A DNA stretch of 64,000 nucleotides from DATAES01 sp963721305 (GTDB lineage Bacteria > Actinomycetota > Acidimicrobiia > Acidimicrobiales > JACDCH01). This document shows, piece after piece, positions 9,130 through 17,849 of this stretch; the stretch's first letter is position 1, and the number at the start of each line of letters is the position of its first letter. A program made the translations under genes and the position numbers. Below the pieces are notes generated by a model, which was not told the origin of the DNA, made no database searches, and saw only the letters and a program-made list of their open reading frames with translations. Location of the stretch: positions 186,001 through 250,000 of the forward strand of contig CAVRIR010000005.1 of the NCBI GenBank assembly GCA_963721305.1, in the 5' to 3' direction.

Positions 9130-11490
9130 GTGAGCGACCTCTACCTCGATCCAACCGCGACCATCGACGACCGGGTCGGCGACCTGATCGACCGGATGAC
9201 GCTCGCCGAGAAGGTCGCACAGCTCGGAGGCGTGTGGGTGACCGACCTCGTCGGACCGGACGGCCTCGACGAAGCACGCGCACGATCTCGGCTGGCGAAC
9301 GGCATCGGTCATGTGACGCGGATCGGCGCATCGACCGGACTGCTCCCGGGCGAGAGTGCCCGCCTCTTCAACGAGATCCAGCGCATGGCCATCGAGTCGA
9401 GCCCGCTCGGCATCCCCGTCGTCGTGCACGAGGAATCACTCGCCGGGCTCTGCGCGCGCGGCGCGACGGTGTTCCCGCAGGCGATCGGACTCGCGTCGAC
9501 GTGGGATCCGGCACTCGTCGAACGCGTCGCCGACGTCATCCGCCAGCAGATGGTCGCGGTCGGTGCGCGGCACACCCTTGCGCCGGTGCTCGACATCGCC
9601 CGTGATCCGCGTTGGGGACGGGTGGAGGAGACGTACGGCGAGGATCCGGTCTTGAGTGGCGCGCTCGGCACGGCGTACGTCCGCGGGCTGCAGACGAGCG
9701 ACCTTCGCAACGGCGTGATCTGCACCGGCAAGCACTTCCTCGGGTACGGCCTGCCCGAGGGCGGGATGAACCACGCGCCCGTGCAGCTCGGACCGCGTGA
9801 GCTGCGCGAGGTGTACGCCGAGCCGTTCGCCGCCGCGATCCGTGACGCCGGACTGGCATCGATGATGAACGCGTACTGCTCGATCGACGGCCTTCCGTGC
9901 GGCGGCTCCGCGGCCATCCTCACCGAGCTGCTGCGCGACGAGCTGTGCTTCGACGGCCTCGTCGTGGCCGACTACTACGCGGTCTCGCTCCTCGTCACAC
10001 ACCATCACACGGCAGCCGATCGAGCCGAGGCCGCCGCGCAGGCACTCGCCGCCGGTCTCGACCTCGAGCTTCCGGCGCTCGAGTGCTACGGCGAGCTGGT
10101 CCGGCTGGTCGAGGACGGAACGGTCGATGTCGGTCTCGTCGATCGCGCCGCGCGCCGCGTGCTCGCGACGAAGTTCCTGTTGGGTCTGTTCGAGAAGCCG
10201 TTCGCGGACGAAGCACGCGTTGCCTCGGTGTTCGAGACAGGCGAGCAACGCGCCCTGGCTCGGCACGCCGCGGCGCGCTCCGTCGTGCTGCTGCGCAACG
10301 AGGGCGACCTCCTTCCGCTCGACCTCCGAGAGATGCATCGGCGCATCGCGGTGATCGGTCCGCTGGCCGACACCGTGCGCGGCCTGCAGGGTGACTACCA
10401 CTACCCCGCGCACAGCGAGATCACGTACGAGCAGAACAGCGCGACAGCGACGACGCCCGTCGACTTGCCGGAAGCGGGCGGCGCGTTCGCCGCGGGCCGT
10501 CACTACACCGAACACGTGACGCCGCTCACCGGCTTGCGGTCTGCCGCACGCAACGGAGCGTCCGTCGACCACGCCGAGGGTTGTGCGATCACCGGCGACG
10601 ACCGCTCCGGCTTCGAGGCCGCGACCGCGCTCGCGGCGCGAGCCGACGTCGCCATCGTGTGCGTGGGCGGCGAGTCCGGTCTGATGCAGCACTCGACGGT
10701 CGGCGAGGCGCGCGACGCGTCCGACCTGTCGCTCACCGGCGTGCAGCAGGAGCTCGTCGAAGCAGTCGTGGCCACCGGCACGCCGACGGTCGTCGTCGTG
10801 ATCGGTGGACGGGTGTTCGCGCTGCCCTGGATCGCGGCCAACGTCCCCGCGGTCTTGATGGCGTGGCTGCCCGGCGAGGAGGGCGGCCACGCGATCGCAG
10901 ACGTGTTGACCGGAGCCACGAATCCGTCCGGCCGGCTTCCGCTCACGTTGCCGCGCACGGTCGGGCAGGTGCCGATCCACGGCGGCCACCGGTTCGGCGG
11001 CGGGCGATCGCAATTCTGGGGCGACTACACCGATGGCCCCACGTCGCCACTGTTCCCCTTCGGCCACGGGTTGTCGTACACGACGTTCGAGTACGCAGAC
11101 CTGGACGTGGCGCCGGGCGCGACGACCGAAAGCTCGAAGGTGCAGGTGCGGGTGACCAACACCGGCTCGCGGGCCGGCGAGGACGTCGTGCAGCTGTACG
11201 TGACCGACGAGGTCGCTTCGGTCGCACGTCCGAGGCGGCGGCTGATCGGGTTCGGACGTGTCGCGCTCGAGCCGGGCGAGACGCAGACCGCGAGCTTCAC
11301 CGTCCACCCGAGCCGGCTCGCGTTCTACGACACGAACATGAGGTTCGTCTGCGAGCCCGGCGCGTTCACGTTCGCGGTGGGCGCGTCATGGAACGACATC
11401 CGAGCGTCGTCCACCGTTGACCTCCCCGGCGACGTCGCCGAGTACCGCCAGAGCGCCATCCGCGCCACAGACTTCGGGTCGGCGTCCTAG
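9130..11490 (+). CDS. Glycoside hydrolase family 3 (beta-glucosidase/xylosidase-like)
   Basis: 786 residues from GTG 9130; the frame is open to 9064, but that start would sit against the divergent kgd start and add a Trp/Arg-rich stretch unlike the family. The GH3 N-terminal barrel has DPRWGRVEETYGEDP (about 159-173), GKHFLGYG, and the nucleophile Asp at about 281 in LVVADYYAV. The second alpha/beta domain includes LLRNEGDLLPLD and GEEGGHAIADVL. The C-terminal fibronectin-III-like domain begins around YADLDVAPGA. No signal peptide is visible, so it probably acts in the cytoplasm on short beta-linked oligosaccharides or glycosides. No transporter sits beside it. Confidence 0.93.
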   Translation: MSDLYLDPTATIDDRVGDLIDRMTLAEKVAQLGGVWVTDLVGPDGLDEARARSRLANGIGHVTRIGASTGLLPGESARLFNEIQRMAIESSPLGIPVVVHEESLAGLCARGATVFPQAIGLASTWDPALVERVADVIRQQMVAVGARHTLAPVLDIARDPRWGRVEETYGEDPVLSGALGTAYVRGLQTSDLRNGVICTGKHFLGYGLPEGGMNHAPVQLGPRELREVYAEPFAAAIRDAGLASMMNAYCSIDGLPCGGSAAILTELLRDELCFDGLVVADYYAVSLLVTHHHTAADRAEAAAQALAAGLDLELPALECYGELVRLVEDGTVDVGLVDRAARRVLATKFLLGLFEKPFADEARVASVFETGEQRALARHAAARSVVLLRNEGDLLPLDLREMHRRIAVIGPLADTVRGLQGDYHYPAHSEITYEQNSATATTPVDLPEAGGAFAAGRHYTEHVTPLTGLRSAARNGASVDHAEGCAITGDDRSGFEAATALAARADVAIVCVGGESGLMQHSTVGEARDASDLSLTGVQQELVEAVVATGTPTVVVVIGGRVFALPWIAANVPAVLMAWLPGEEGGHAIADVLTGATNPSGRLPLTLPRTVGQVPIHGGHRFGGGRSQFWGDYTDGPTSPLFPFGHGLSYTTFEYADLDVAPGATTESSKVQVRVTNTGSRAGEDVVQLYVTDEVASVARPRRRLIGFGRVALEPGETQTASFTVHPSRLAFYDTNMRFVCEPGAFTFAVGASWNDIRASSTVDLPGDVAEYRQSAIRATDFGSAS

Positions 11491-11690
11491 ACGAGCAGGG
11501 CGGTCGCGGCGCGTTGCAGACGGTAGGGCGCGGCCTGCGCCGGGGCGCGGGCCTCATGGCGTCGATCGGATCCAGCCGCGGGCCGTCGTCACGGGCACGT
11601 TGCGCGTTGTCGTCGAAGTGAGTTCAGAACTGGAAGTACGCCGACGGGCGGCTCGGCATGTGATCAGTCTCCCGCAGTTAGCGTGGCCAC

Positions 11691-13373
11691 GTGTCCTCGG
11701 CGCAATTCATCTTCACCATGCACAAGGTCAGCCGCTTCCATCCGCCGGACAAGGAGGTGCTGCGCGACATCACCCTCGCCTTCTATCCCGGGGCGAAGAT
11801 CGGCGTGATCGGACCGAATGGCGCCGGCAAGTCCTCGCTGCTGCGAATCATGGCAGGGATCGACGACGGCTTCACCGGTGAGGCGCGCTTGACGCCCGGC
11901 TTCACGGTGGGGCTGCTCGAGCAGGAGCCCCACCTCGATCCGGCGAAAGACGTACAGGGCAACGTGCTGGACGGCGTCGGTGAGGTCGCCGCACTGTTGA
12001 CCCGGTACGACGAGGTGCTGGCGAAGTACGCCGATCCCGACGCCGACTACGAGAAGATCGGCGAGGAGCAGGCGCGCCTCGAAGCCGAGATCGCGGCGAA
12101 GGGGGCGAACGACCTCGAGCGCACCATCGAGATCGCGATGGATGCGCTTCGCCTTCCGCCGGGCGATGCGGACGTGTCGACGTTGTCGGGCGGCGAGCGC
12201 CGCCGGGTGGCGCTGTGCCGGCTGCTGCTGTCGAAGCCGGACCTCTTGCTGCTCGACGAACCGACGAACCACCTCGACGCCGAGTCCGTCGCGTGGCTCG
12301 AACGCACGCTCTCGGACTATCCCGGCACGGTGGTGGCGATCACGCACGATCGCTACTTCCTCGACAACGTCGCCCGTTGGATCCTCGAGCTCGACCGGGG
12401 CAAGGGCATGCCGTTCGAGGGCAACTACACGTCGTGGCTCGAACAGAAGCAGGAACGCCTGCGGCGCGAGGAGAAGGCTGACTCGGCGCGACAGCGCACA
12501 CTCGAGCGCGAGCTCGAATGGGTGCGGATGGCGCCGAAGGCGCGGCAGGCGAAGGGCAAGGCCCGACTGGCGGCCTACGAGAAGCTCCTCGCCGAGGCCA
12601 AGGCGTCGGATCGTCGCGGCGACGGCCTCGAGATCACGATTCCCGCGGGCGAGCGACTGGGTGACGTCGTCGTCGAGGCGGACCACCTGACCAAGGGATT
12701 CGGCGATCACCTCTTGATCGACGATCTGTCCTTCACGCTCCCGCCCGCCGGCATCGTCGGCGTGATCGGACCGAACGGCGCCGGCAAGACGACGTTGTTC
12801 CGCATGCTCACGGGTGCGGAGAAGCCCGATGACGGCGAGCTGCGCATCGGGCCGACCGTCGAGCTCGCGTACGTCGACCAGAGCCGCGACATCCTCGACG
12901 CGGACAAGACCGTGTACGAGGAGATCACCGACGGTCAGGCCCTGCTCGTGATCGGTGGTCAGGAGATCAACGGCCGCGCCTACGTCGCGTCCTTCAACTT
13001 CAAGGGCAGCGACCAGCAGAAGAAGGTCGGCCTGCTGTCTGGCGGCGAGCGCAACCGGGTCCATCTCGCGAAGATGTTGCGCCGCGGCGGCAACGTCCTG
13101 TTGCTCGACGAGCCGACCAACGATCTCGACGTCGACACGCTGCGTGCCCTCGAGGACGGACTCGAGTCATTCGCGGGCTGTGCCGTCGTGATCAGCCACG
13201 ATCGGTGGTTCCTGGATCGCATCGCAACCCACGTGCTGGCGTTCGAGAGCGACTCGCAGGTGCGTTGGTTCGAGGGGAACTTCAGCGAGTACGAGGCATG
13301 GCGGCACAAGGAGCTCGGCAGCGCCGCCGACCAGCCCCACCGGATCCGGTACAAGCCGCTCGTCCGCGACTGA
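11691..13373 (+). CDS. ettA: ABC-F ATPase, energy-dependent translational throttle protein EttA
   Basis: 560 residues from GTG 11691 (E. coli EttA is 555). Two ABC cassettes are visible: Walker A GPNGAGKS (about 41-48) with signature LSGGERRR and DEPTNHLD, then Walker A GPNGAGKT with LSGGERNR and DEPTNDLD. Between them is the charged interdomain linker ending KARQAKGKARLAAYEKLL, characteristic of EttA. There are no membrane segments. ABC-F proteins bind the ribosomal E site; EttA links initiation of elongation to ATP/ADP ratio. The ~200 bp upstream holds no convincing gene. Confidence 0.95.
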   Translation: MSSAQFIFTMHKVSRFHPPDKEVLRDITLAFYPGAKIGVIGPNGAGKSSLLRIMAGIDDGFTGEARLTPGFTVGLLEQEPHLDPAKDVQGNVLDGVGEVAALLTRYDEVLAKYADPDADYEKIGEEQARLEAEIAAKGANDLERTIEIAMDALRLPPGDADVSTLSGGERRRVALCRLLLSKPDLLLLDEPTNHLDAESVAWLERTLSDYPGTVVAITHDRYFLDNVARWILELDRGKGMPFEGNYTSWLEQKQERLRREEKADSARQRTLERELEWVRMAPKARQAKGKARLAAYEKLLAEAKASDRRGDGLEITIPAGERLGDVVVEADHLTKGFGDHLLIDDLSFTLPPAGIVGVIGPNGAGKTTLFRMLTGAEKPDDGELRIGPTVELAYVDQSRDILDADKTVYEEITDGQALLVIGGQEINGRAYVASFNFKGSDQQKKVGLLSGGERNRVHLAKMLRRGGNVLLLDEPTNDLDVDTLRALEDGLESFAGCAVVISHDRWFLDRIATHVLAFESDSQVRWFEGNFSEYEAWRHKELGSAADQPHRIRYKPLVRD

Positions 13374-13378
13374 GCCCC

Positions 13379-13582
13379 TCAGTTGGCGGAGCGGCCCGAT
13401 CCCTTCGACTTCGCACCCTTGCCGTGCGGCTGGCCCTTGACCTTGTGCTTCGCCGGCGCGCCGGCGCCCGCCGTCGACGTCGTGGTGGCGCCCTTGGTCG
13501 AGGTCGCTGACGAACCGCACCCCACCAAGACGCCCGCGACGAGGGCGAGGGCCGCGGCCCGGACGACGACCCTCTGTTGCAT
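13379..13582 (-). CDS. Small predicted lipoprotein
   Basis: 67 residues from the ATG at 13582. A basic start (MQQRVVVR) is followed by a hydrophobic stretch and lipobox LVGC, so Cys at about 22 should be lipidated. The mature part is a Ser/Thr/Ala linker and then a Lys/Gly-rich tail (KHKVKGQPHGKGAKSKGSG) that would be strongly positive at the outer membrane face. No domain is recognised. The stop lies 5 bp from the ettA stop (convergent). A longer in-frame start exists at 13864 but would bury the signal peptide. Confidence 0.65.
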   Translation of the reverse strand: MQQRVVVRAAALALVAGVLVGCGSSATSTKGATTTSTAGAGAPAKHKVKGQPHGKGAKSKGSGRSAN

Positions 13583-13735
13583 TGCCACCGACCGTAACTG
13601 CTCGACGCCGCGAGCGGCCGTCGCCCCCCACCGCTCGTTCACCGCAGCCGCGAGCCAGGAGCGAGCGACTATTTGCCAAGAACTTGCACGGGGTGCTCGG
13701 TTCGGGCGTCCAGTCCGGGGGCACGATGAAGACCG

Positions 13736-13861
13736 ATGGACTACTCCGATCCCGACGACCGGCGAGCAGCACGCATCGGCCTGGCTTGGCTCGTCCTCGT
13801 GGCCCTCACGGCCGCGCTGATCGCGGCCGAGCTGCTGTACACGCACTTCCACCGCCGTTGA
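13736..13861 (+). CDS. Very small single-pass membrane protein, 41 aa
   Basis: Reads MDYSDPDDRRAARIGLAWLV at the start. An acidic, Arg-containing N terminus precedes one membrane helix (about 14-34, rich in Leu/Ala/Val), and the protein ends YTHFHRR. The frame uses typical high-GC codons and fills a gap between two minus-strand genes. No family is recognised. It may be a real small membrane protein or chance; confidence is limited by its size. Confidence 0.45.
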   Translation: MDYSDPDDRRAARIGLAWLVLVALTAALIAAELLYTHFHRR

Positions 13862-13888
13862 CACCAGCGCGCGCCGGACGTCGTCGCG

Positions 13889-15211
13889 CTACTTGAACTG
13901 AGCGAGCACGGCGTCGGCCTGCGGCTCCTGCAGGTGCAGCGTGGCGCCGTCGCTGTTCACCGCCACGGGAAGGGGAACGGACTGCGGGTTCAGTCCCTTC
14001 AGATCCCACCCCAGTCGTAGCGCATCGAAGAAGCCGAGCTTGTCGTCGACGCGCAGGCCCTTCGCCACCTCGCCGCCGATGTTCAGCAGTGTCACCGGAT
14101 TGTGTGAGCTCGCGACCTTGGACATGACGGCACGCATGAAGGCCTGTTGCCGGACCTCGCGCCCCAGGTCCGCAGTCGGATCCTCGTGAGGCTTGCCGTC
14201 TTCCTTGATCTCCGTGTAGTGCCGAGAGCGGACGTACGCGAGCGCCTGCTCACCGTTCAGCTTCACCGTGCCGGCCTGTTTGACGTCGAGACCGCTGTTG
14301 GTGTCGAACGCCGGATACGGGAAGTTGATGTCGACGCCGCCAACCGCGTCGACGAGCCCGGCGAACGTCACGAAGTCGACCTCCATGTATCGGTCGATCG
14401 GGAGGCCGAGGCTCTGCTGCACGGTCTTCAGCAACCGGGCCGGTCCTCCACCGAGATCGGTGTTGTACGCGGCGTTGATGCGTGTCTTCTCACCGGTGTC
14501 GGCGAGCTTGACGATGAGGTCGCGCGGGATCGACAGCATCTTGGCCCCGCTGCCGTCGATCCGGAGCACCATGATCGTGTCGGACCGCTGACCCGGAGTT
14601 GCTTGATCACTCGCGTTGCCGAGAATCGCACCTGCGTCGGGTGCGTTCGGATTCGCGTCGGCACGCGTATCCGACCCGACGATGAGGATGTTCGTGCCGC
14701 TGTTGCCGCTGTTCAGCAACGCACCGACGGGGACGCGGTTGATCTCGCGGAACTTCATGTCGGCGTAGATCAGGCCTGCCGCGATCAGCAGGACCGGAAG
14801 CAACACGCACGCGACGACGATCCACTTGAGCTTCGGCCGGCGGAACCATCGGCGACGTGACGGCCGGGCCGGCGAGGGCCCGGGCCGCGGCGAGGGCGAA
14901 GGCGACGGCGGTCGTGGCGGCGACGCCGGCGGGGGTGCCGCGGGAGCCCCGGGGCCCGCCGGTGCCCCTACCTCCCGAGGCGGTGGTGCCTGGCCCACGG
15001 CCGACGACCCGACGTAGAACTGCCGCTGATCCCGTCCCGCTCCCCCGTCGTCCGCGGCACCGGTCGCGGGCGGCGACGGCGCGGCCGGGTCCTCGCTCGA
15101 CGAGGCGGCGCGCTCGGGCGGCGAAACGAACCGACGTTGCTGCGCATCCCACTCGACTGGGTCGGCGTCTTGTTCGGGCAGATCGGCGAATGGGTTAGGC
15201 GGTTCGGGCAT
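13889..15211 (-). CDS. LytR-CpsA-Psr (LCP) family cell-wall glycopolymer ligase
   Basis: 440 residues from the ATG at 15211 (MPEPPNPFADLPEQ); the frame stays open to 15358, but that would overlap the divergent gene's promoter region. A long Pro/Ala/Ser-rich cytoplasmic region (to about 150) precedes one membrane helix (WIVVACVLLPVLLIAAGLIY). The extracytoplasmic LCP domain follows, with NILIVGSDTR, SDTIMVLRID, SIPRDL, RINAAYN and LAYVRSRHYTE, including the Arg and Asp residues that bind the polyprenyl pyrophosphate. LCP enzymes transfer teichoic-acid-like or arabinogalactan polymers from lipid carrier to peptidoglycan. Confidence 0.93.
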   Translation of the reverse strand: MPEPPNPFADLPEQDADPVEWDAQQRRFVSPPERAASSSEDPAAPSPPATGAADDGGAGRDQRQFYVGSSAVGQAPPPREVGAPAGPGAPAAPPPASPPRPPSPSPSPRPGPSPARPSRRRWFRRPKLKWIVVACVLLPVLLIAAGLIYADMKFREINRVPVGALLNSGNSGTNILIVGSDTRADANPNAPDAGAILGNASDQATPGQRSDTIMVLRIDGSGAKMLSIPRDLIVKLADTGEKTRINAAYNTDLGGGPARLLKTVQQSLGLPIDRYMEVDFVTFAGLVDAVGGVDINFPYPAFDTNSGLDVKQAGTVKLNGEQALAYVRSRHYTEIKEDGKPHEDPTADLGREVRQQAFMRAVMSKVASSHNPVTLLNIGGEVAKGLRVDDKLGFFDALRLGWDLKGLNPQSVPLPVAVNSDGATLHLQEPQADAVLAQFK

Positions 15212-15271
15212 TGCGCCGTTCAAGGTACCGGCCTGCAGTCCGGCGCCGTGGGCGGCAAGTACGTTCCAGGC

Positions 15272-15604
15272 ATGACTCCGCGGTGGATCCGCCGATGCGT
15301 CCTCGGCGTCTGCGTCGCCGCGATCGCCGGCATGATCGTCGCTTCCATCACCGATCACAACGGTGTCGCCATCGCCACCGGTCTCGTCGCGGCTGCCGCG
15401 ATCGTGTGCCTGATCCTCGTGACCGCGGTCGCAGGTCCGGAGGCTTTCGGTGCACCACCGAAGGTCGACGAAGCGGCTGCGGCCGACCTCGAACGGCGCA
15501 TCGATGCGCTGATCGCGTCGGGCGCGGACGAGGCCGAGGTCCGATCACTGGTGCGGGCCGCGGGTCGCGTGTACCGGCGCAGGTCCGGCGCACCGTCTCG
15601 CTAG
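15272..15604 (+). CDS. Small two-helix membrane protein, unknown function
   Basis: 110 residues from the ATG at 15272. Two hydrophobic segments (about 8-24 and 31-51) are separated by a short loop (SITDHNG). A soluble tail follows with a repeated acidic/Ala pattern (DLERRIDALIASGADEAEV) and a basic end (RVYRRRSGAPSR). No domain is recognised. It is divergent from the LCP gene with 60 bp between starts, so the two may share a control region. Confidence 0.7.
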   Translation: MTPRWIRRCVLGVCVAAIAGMIVASITDHNGVAIATGLVAAAAIVCLILVTAVAGPEAFGAPPKVDEAAAADLERRIDALIASGADEAEVRSLVRAAGRVYRRRSGAPSR

Positions 15605-15657
15605 TCCATACGGCCCAATTCGTTCACAAGCCTGCGCATGCGGCCGATGGAGACGCC

Positions 15658-15918
15658 ATGGCGAAGACGACCACGCAATGGCAGAGCCGTGCGGTCTTGC
15701 GGACCATCGAGGCGGGCAGCAGTGCGATGTGCTCGACCTGCGACGAGCAGGTCAAGTTCCGGGCCAAGATCAAGGCACATCAGGTCATCTGCAACGTCTA
15801 CCTCGACGGCAAGTGGGACCGCGTCGAGCACTATCACCTCGAGTGCTACGAGATGGCCGGCCGCCCGTACGGCGAGCCGGCGACGAACGCTCCGACCCGC
15901 GTTTCCTCAGCGGCGTAA
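15658..15918 (+). CDS. Small conserved protein with Cys/His metal-site pattern
   Basis: 86 residues from the ATG at 15658. The core reads RTIEAGSSAMCSTCDEQVKF, then HQVICNVYLDG and EHYHLECYEMAG. The CxxC plus later HxxxC spacing suggests one zinc site. I recognise the general pattern from small conserved proteins of Acidimicrobiia and related actinobacteria, but no function is known to me. It follows the two-helix membrane gene by 53 bp, and its last 12 bp overlap the 3' end of convergent cysC. Confidence 0.75.
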   Translation: MAKTTTQWQSRAVLRTIEAGSSAMCSTCDEQVKFRAKIKAHQVICNVYLDGKWDRVEHYHLECYEMAGRPYGEPATNAPTRVSSAA

Positions 15919-16497
15919 CGCCGACTGGTCGAGCGCGGCGAGCACTCGTTGCGCTTGCTCCAGGGCCGTCCCGTCGGCCGGCGTCAACCGCAGCTCGAAG
16001 GACTCCGGCGGCTCGTACGGATCGTCGATCCCGGTGAAGCCCACGATCTCACCGCGCCTCGCCTTCGCGTAGAGGCCTTTCGGATCCCGCGACTCGCACA
16101 CGTCGAGTGGCGTGTCGACGAAGACCTCGACGAACGGGATGTCCGCGGCGACGTGCGCGGCGCGGGCGCGATCACGATCGGCGCGGTAGGGACTGATCAC
16201 CGGCACCAGCGCGACGACACCCGCGTCGGCGAACAGACGCGCCACCTCGCCGACCCGACGGATGTTCTCCGTGCGGTCTTCGGCCGAGAAGCCGAGGTCG
16301 CCGTTGAGGCCATGGCGGAGGTTGTCGCCGTCGAGGACGTAGGCGGGCACGCCCCGATCGAGCAGGCGGACTTCGCACTCGTGGGCGATGGTCGACTTGC
16401 CCGATCCCGACAGCCCGGTGAACCACACGGTCGCACCGAGCGACAGCCGCTGCTCGCGCGTGACCGCCCCTTGATGCCAGACGACGTTCTCGTTCAC
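15907..16497 (-). CDS. cysC: Adenylyl-sulfate kinase
   Basis: 196 residues. It phosphorylates adenosine 5'-phosphosulfate to PAPS. The Walker A loop is GLSGSGKST, followed by the APS-site residues DGDNLRHGLNGDLGFS (Asp, Arg and Asn conserved), VISPYRADRDRAR, and FVEVFVDTPLDVCE. The C-terminal lid reads GLYAKARRGEIVGFTGIDDPYE. It lies 16 bp downstream of cysN and is the last gene of cysD-cysN-cysC. In many actinobacteria cysN and cysC are fused; here they are separate. Confidence 0.96.
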   Translation of the reverse strand: MNENVVWHQGAVTREQRLSLGATVWFTGLSGSGKSTIAHECEVRLLDRGVPAYVLDGDNLRHGLNGDLGFSAEDRTENIRRVGEVARLFADAGVVALVPVISPYRADRDRARAAHVAADIPFVEVFVDTPLDVCESRDPKGLYAKARRGEIVGFTGIDDPYEPPESFELRLTPADGTALEQAQRVLAALDQSALRR

Positions 16498-16513
16498 TGG
16501 CCCGGCGAGCGGA

Positions 16514-17773
16514 TCATCCCGGCGAAAGGATCATCCCGGCGGCGACCGTGTTGTTGTTCGCCTCGTCGAGCAGGATGAAGCTGCCGGTGTCGCGGTTGCG
16601 TCGGTACTCGTCGAAGAACAGGGGCGATTGGGTGCGCACCGTGATGCGGCCGATCTCGTTGAGCGAGAGCTCGGTGGCGTCTTCGTCGCGGTGCAACGTG
16701 TTCACGTCGAGCCGGTACTGCAACGCGCGCACGACTGCTTTGACCGTGCGCGTCGTGTGCTTCAGCACGAATCGCGACCCGACTCGCAGCGACGACTGCT
16801 CGGTCATCCAGCACACCGTCGCATCGACGTCCTGACTCGCGTGTGGACGGTTGTGGGGCCGGCAGATCATGTCGCCGCGGGAGACGTCGATGTCGTCGTT
16901 CAACGTGACCGTGACCGACATCGGCGAGAACGCCTCGTCGACCGGGCCTTCGAACATCTCGATGGAGCGGATGGTGGATTCGAAGCCCGACGGCAGCACC
17001 ACGACTTCGTCACCGGGCTTGAGGACCCCACCGGCCATCGTTCCGGCGTAGCCGCGGAAGTCGTGGTACGGGCCCGTCTGGTCCTGGGGCCGGATCACGT
17101 ACTGCACGGGGAACCTTGCGTCGATGAGGTTGCGGTCCGACGCGATGTGCACCTCCTCGAGATGGTGCAGCAGCGACGAGCCTTCGAACCACGGCATGTT
17201 CGCGGAGCGGTGCACCACGTTGTCGCCGTGCAGCGCGGAGATCGGCACGAACGTGAGGTCGTGCACGTCGAGCTTCATGGCGAAATCTCGGAACTCGGCT
17301 TTGATGCGCTCGAAAACGTCTTCGTCGTAGTCGACGAGATCCATCTTGTTGACGCACAGCACGAGATGCGGGATGCCGAGGAGGCTCGACAGGAACGCGT
17401 GGCGGCGACTCTGTTCGAGCACACCCTTGCGCGCGTCGATGAGGATGAGCGCGAGGTCTGCGGTGGATGCGCCCGTGACCATGTTGCGCGTGTACTGCAC
17501 GTGTCCGGGCGTGTCGGCGATGATGAACTTCCGCTTCGGCGTCGCGAAGTAGCGGTAGGCGACGTCGATGGTGATGCCCTGCTCTCGTTCGGCCCGCAGG
17601 CCGTCCGTGAGAAGGGCCAGGTTCGTGTACTCGTCGCCGCGCGCTCGCGACGTCCGCTCGACCGCTTCGAGCTGATCTTCGAAGATCGCCTTCGAGTCGT
17701 AGAGCAGGCGCCCGATCAACGTGGACTTGCCGTCGTCCACCGACCCCGCCGTCGCAAACCTCAGCAGCTCCAC
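16514..17773 (-). CDS. cysN: Sulfate adenylyltransferase subunit 1 (GTPase)
   Basis: 419 residues from GTG 17773 (VELLRFATAGSVDDGKSTL); an alternative GTG is at 17782. The frame continues to 17911, but that part is the palindromic repeat and cannot be protein of this family. GTPase motifs: G1 GSVDDGKS, G3 DTPGHVQYTRNM, G4 NKMDLVDYDED. Two beta-barrel domains follow, as in elongation-factor-like GTPases. With CysD it forms ATP sulfurylase, using GTP hydrolysis to drive APS formation. It is slightly shorter than E. coli CysN (475). Confidence 0.95.
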   Translation of the reverse strand: MELLRFATAGSVDDGKSTLIGRLLYDSKAIFEDQLEAVERTSRARGDEYTNLALLTDGLRAEREQGITIDVAYRYFATPKRKFIIADTPGHVQYTRNMVTGASTADLALILIDARKGVLEQSRRHAFLSSLLGIPHLVLCVNKMDLVDYDEDVFERIKAEFRDFAMKLDVHDLTFVPISALHGDNVVHRSANMPWFEGSSLLHHLEEVHIASDRNLIDARFPVQYVIRPQDQTGPYHDFRGYAGTMAGGVLKPGDEVVVLPSGFESTIRSIEMFEGPVDEAFSPMSVTVTLNDDIDVSRGDMICRPHNRPHASQDVDATVCWMTEQSSLRVGSRFVLKHTTRTVKAVVRALQYRLDVNTLHRDEDATELSLNEIGRITVRTQSPLFFDEYRRNRDTGSFILLDEANNNTVAAGMILSPG

Positions 17774-17783
17774 GACACCCACT

Positions 17784-17834
17784 CCAATGTTGGATGGAAA
17801 CGGGCGCCATGGCGCCCGTTTCTCCCCGGAGTTC
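17784..17834 (-). repeat. 51-bp palindromic repeat, type A, inside the cys operon
   Basis: Read on the minus strand it begins GAACTCCGGGGAGAAACGGG and ends TTTCCATCCAACATT, with a perfect palindromic core centred on GGGCGCCATGGCGCCC. It nearly fills the 76-bp gap between cysD and cysN. It matches copies at 26790 and 45549 closely. In this place it could lower cysN-cysC expression relative to cysD, as REP hairpins do in enteric operons; that is inference. Confidence 0.9.
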
Positions 17835-17849
17835 GCCGCGTGGGCCGCA

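Noticed and set aside
9436..11307. 623-codon minus-strand frame opposite the GH3 gene
   Set aside because: No family pattern; GH3 motifs on the other strand are complete.
11491..11690. Possible small gene in the 200-bp gap before ettA
   Set aside because: The only open frames are short, Arg-rich and lack a start with a ribosome-binding site; taken as the ettA leader region.
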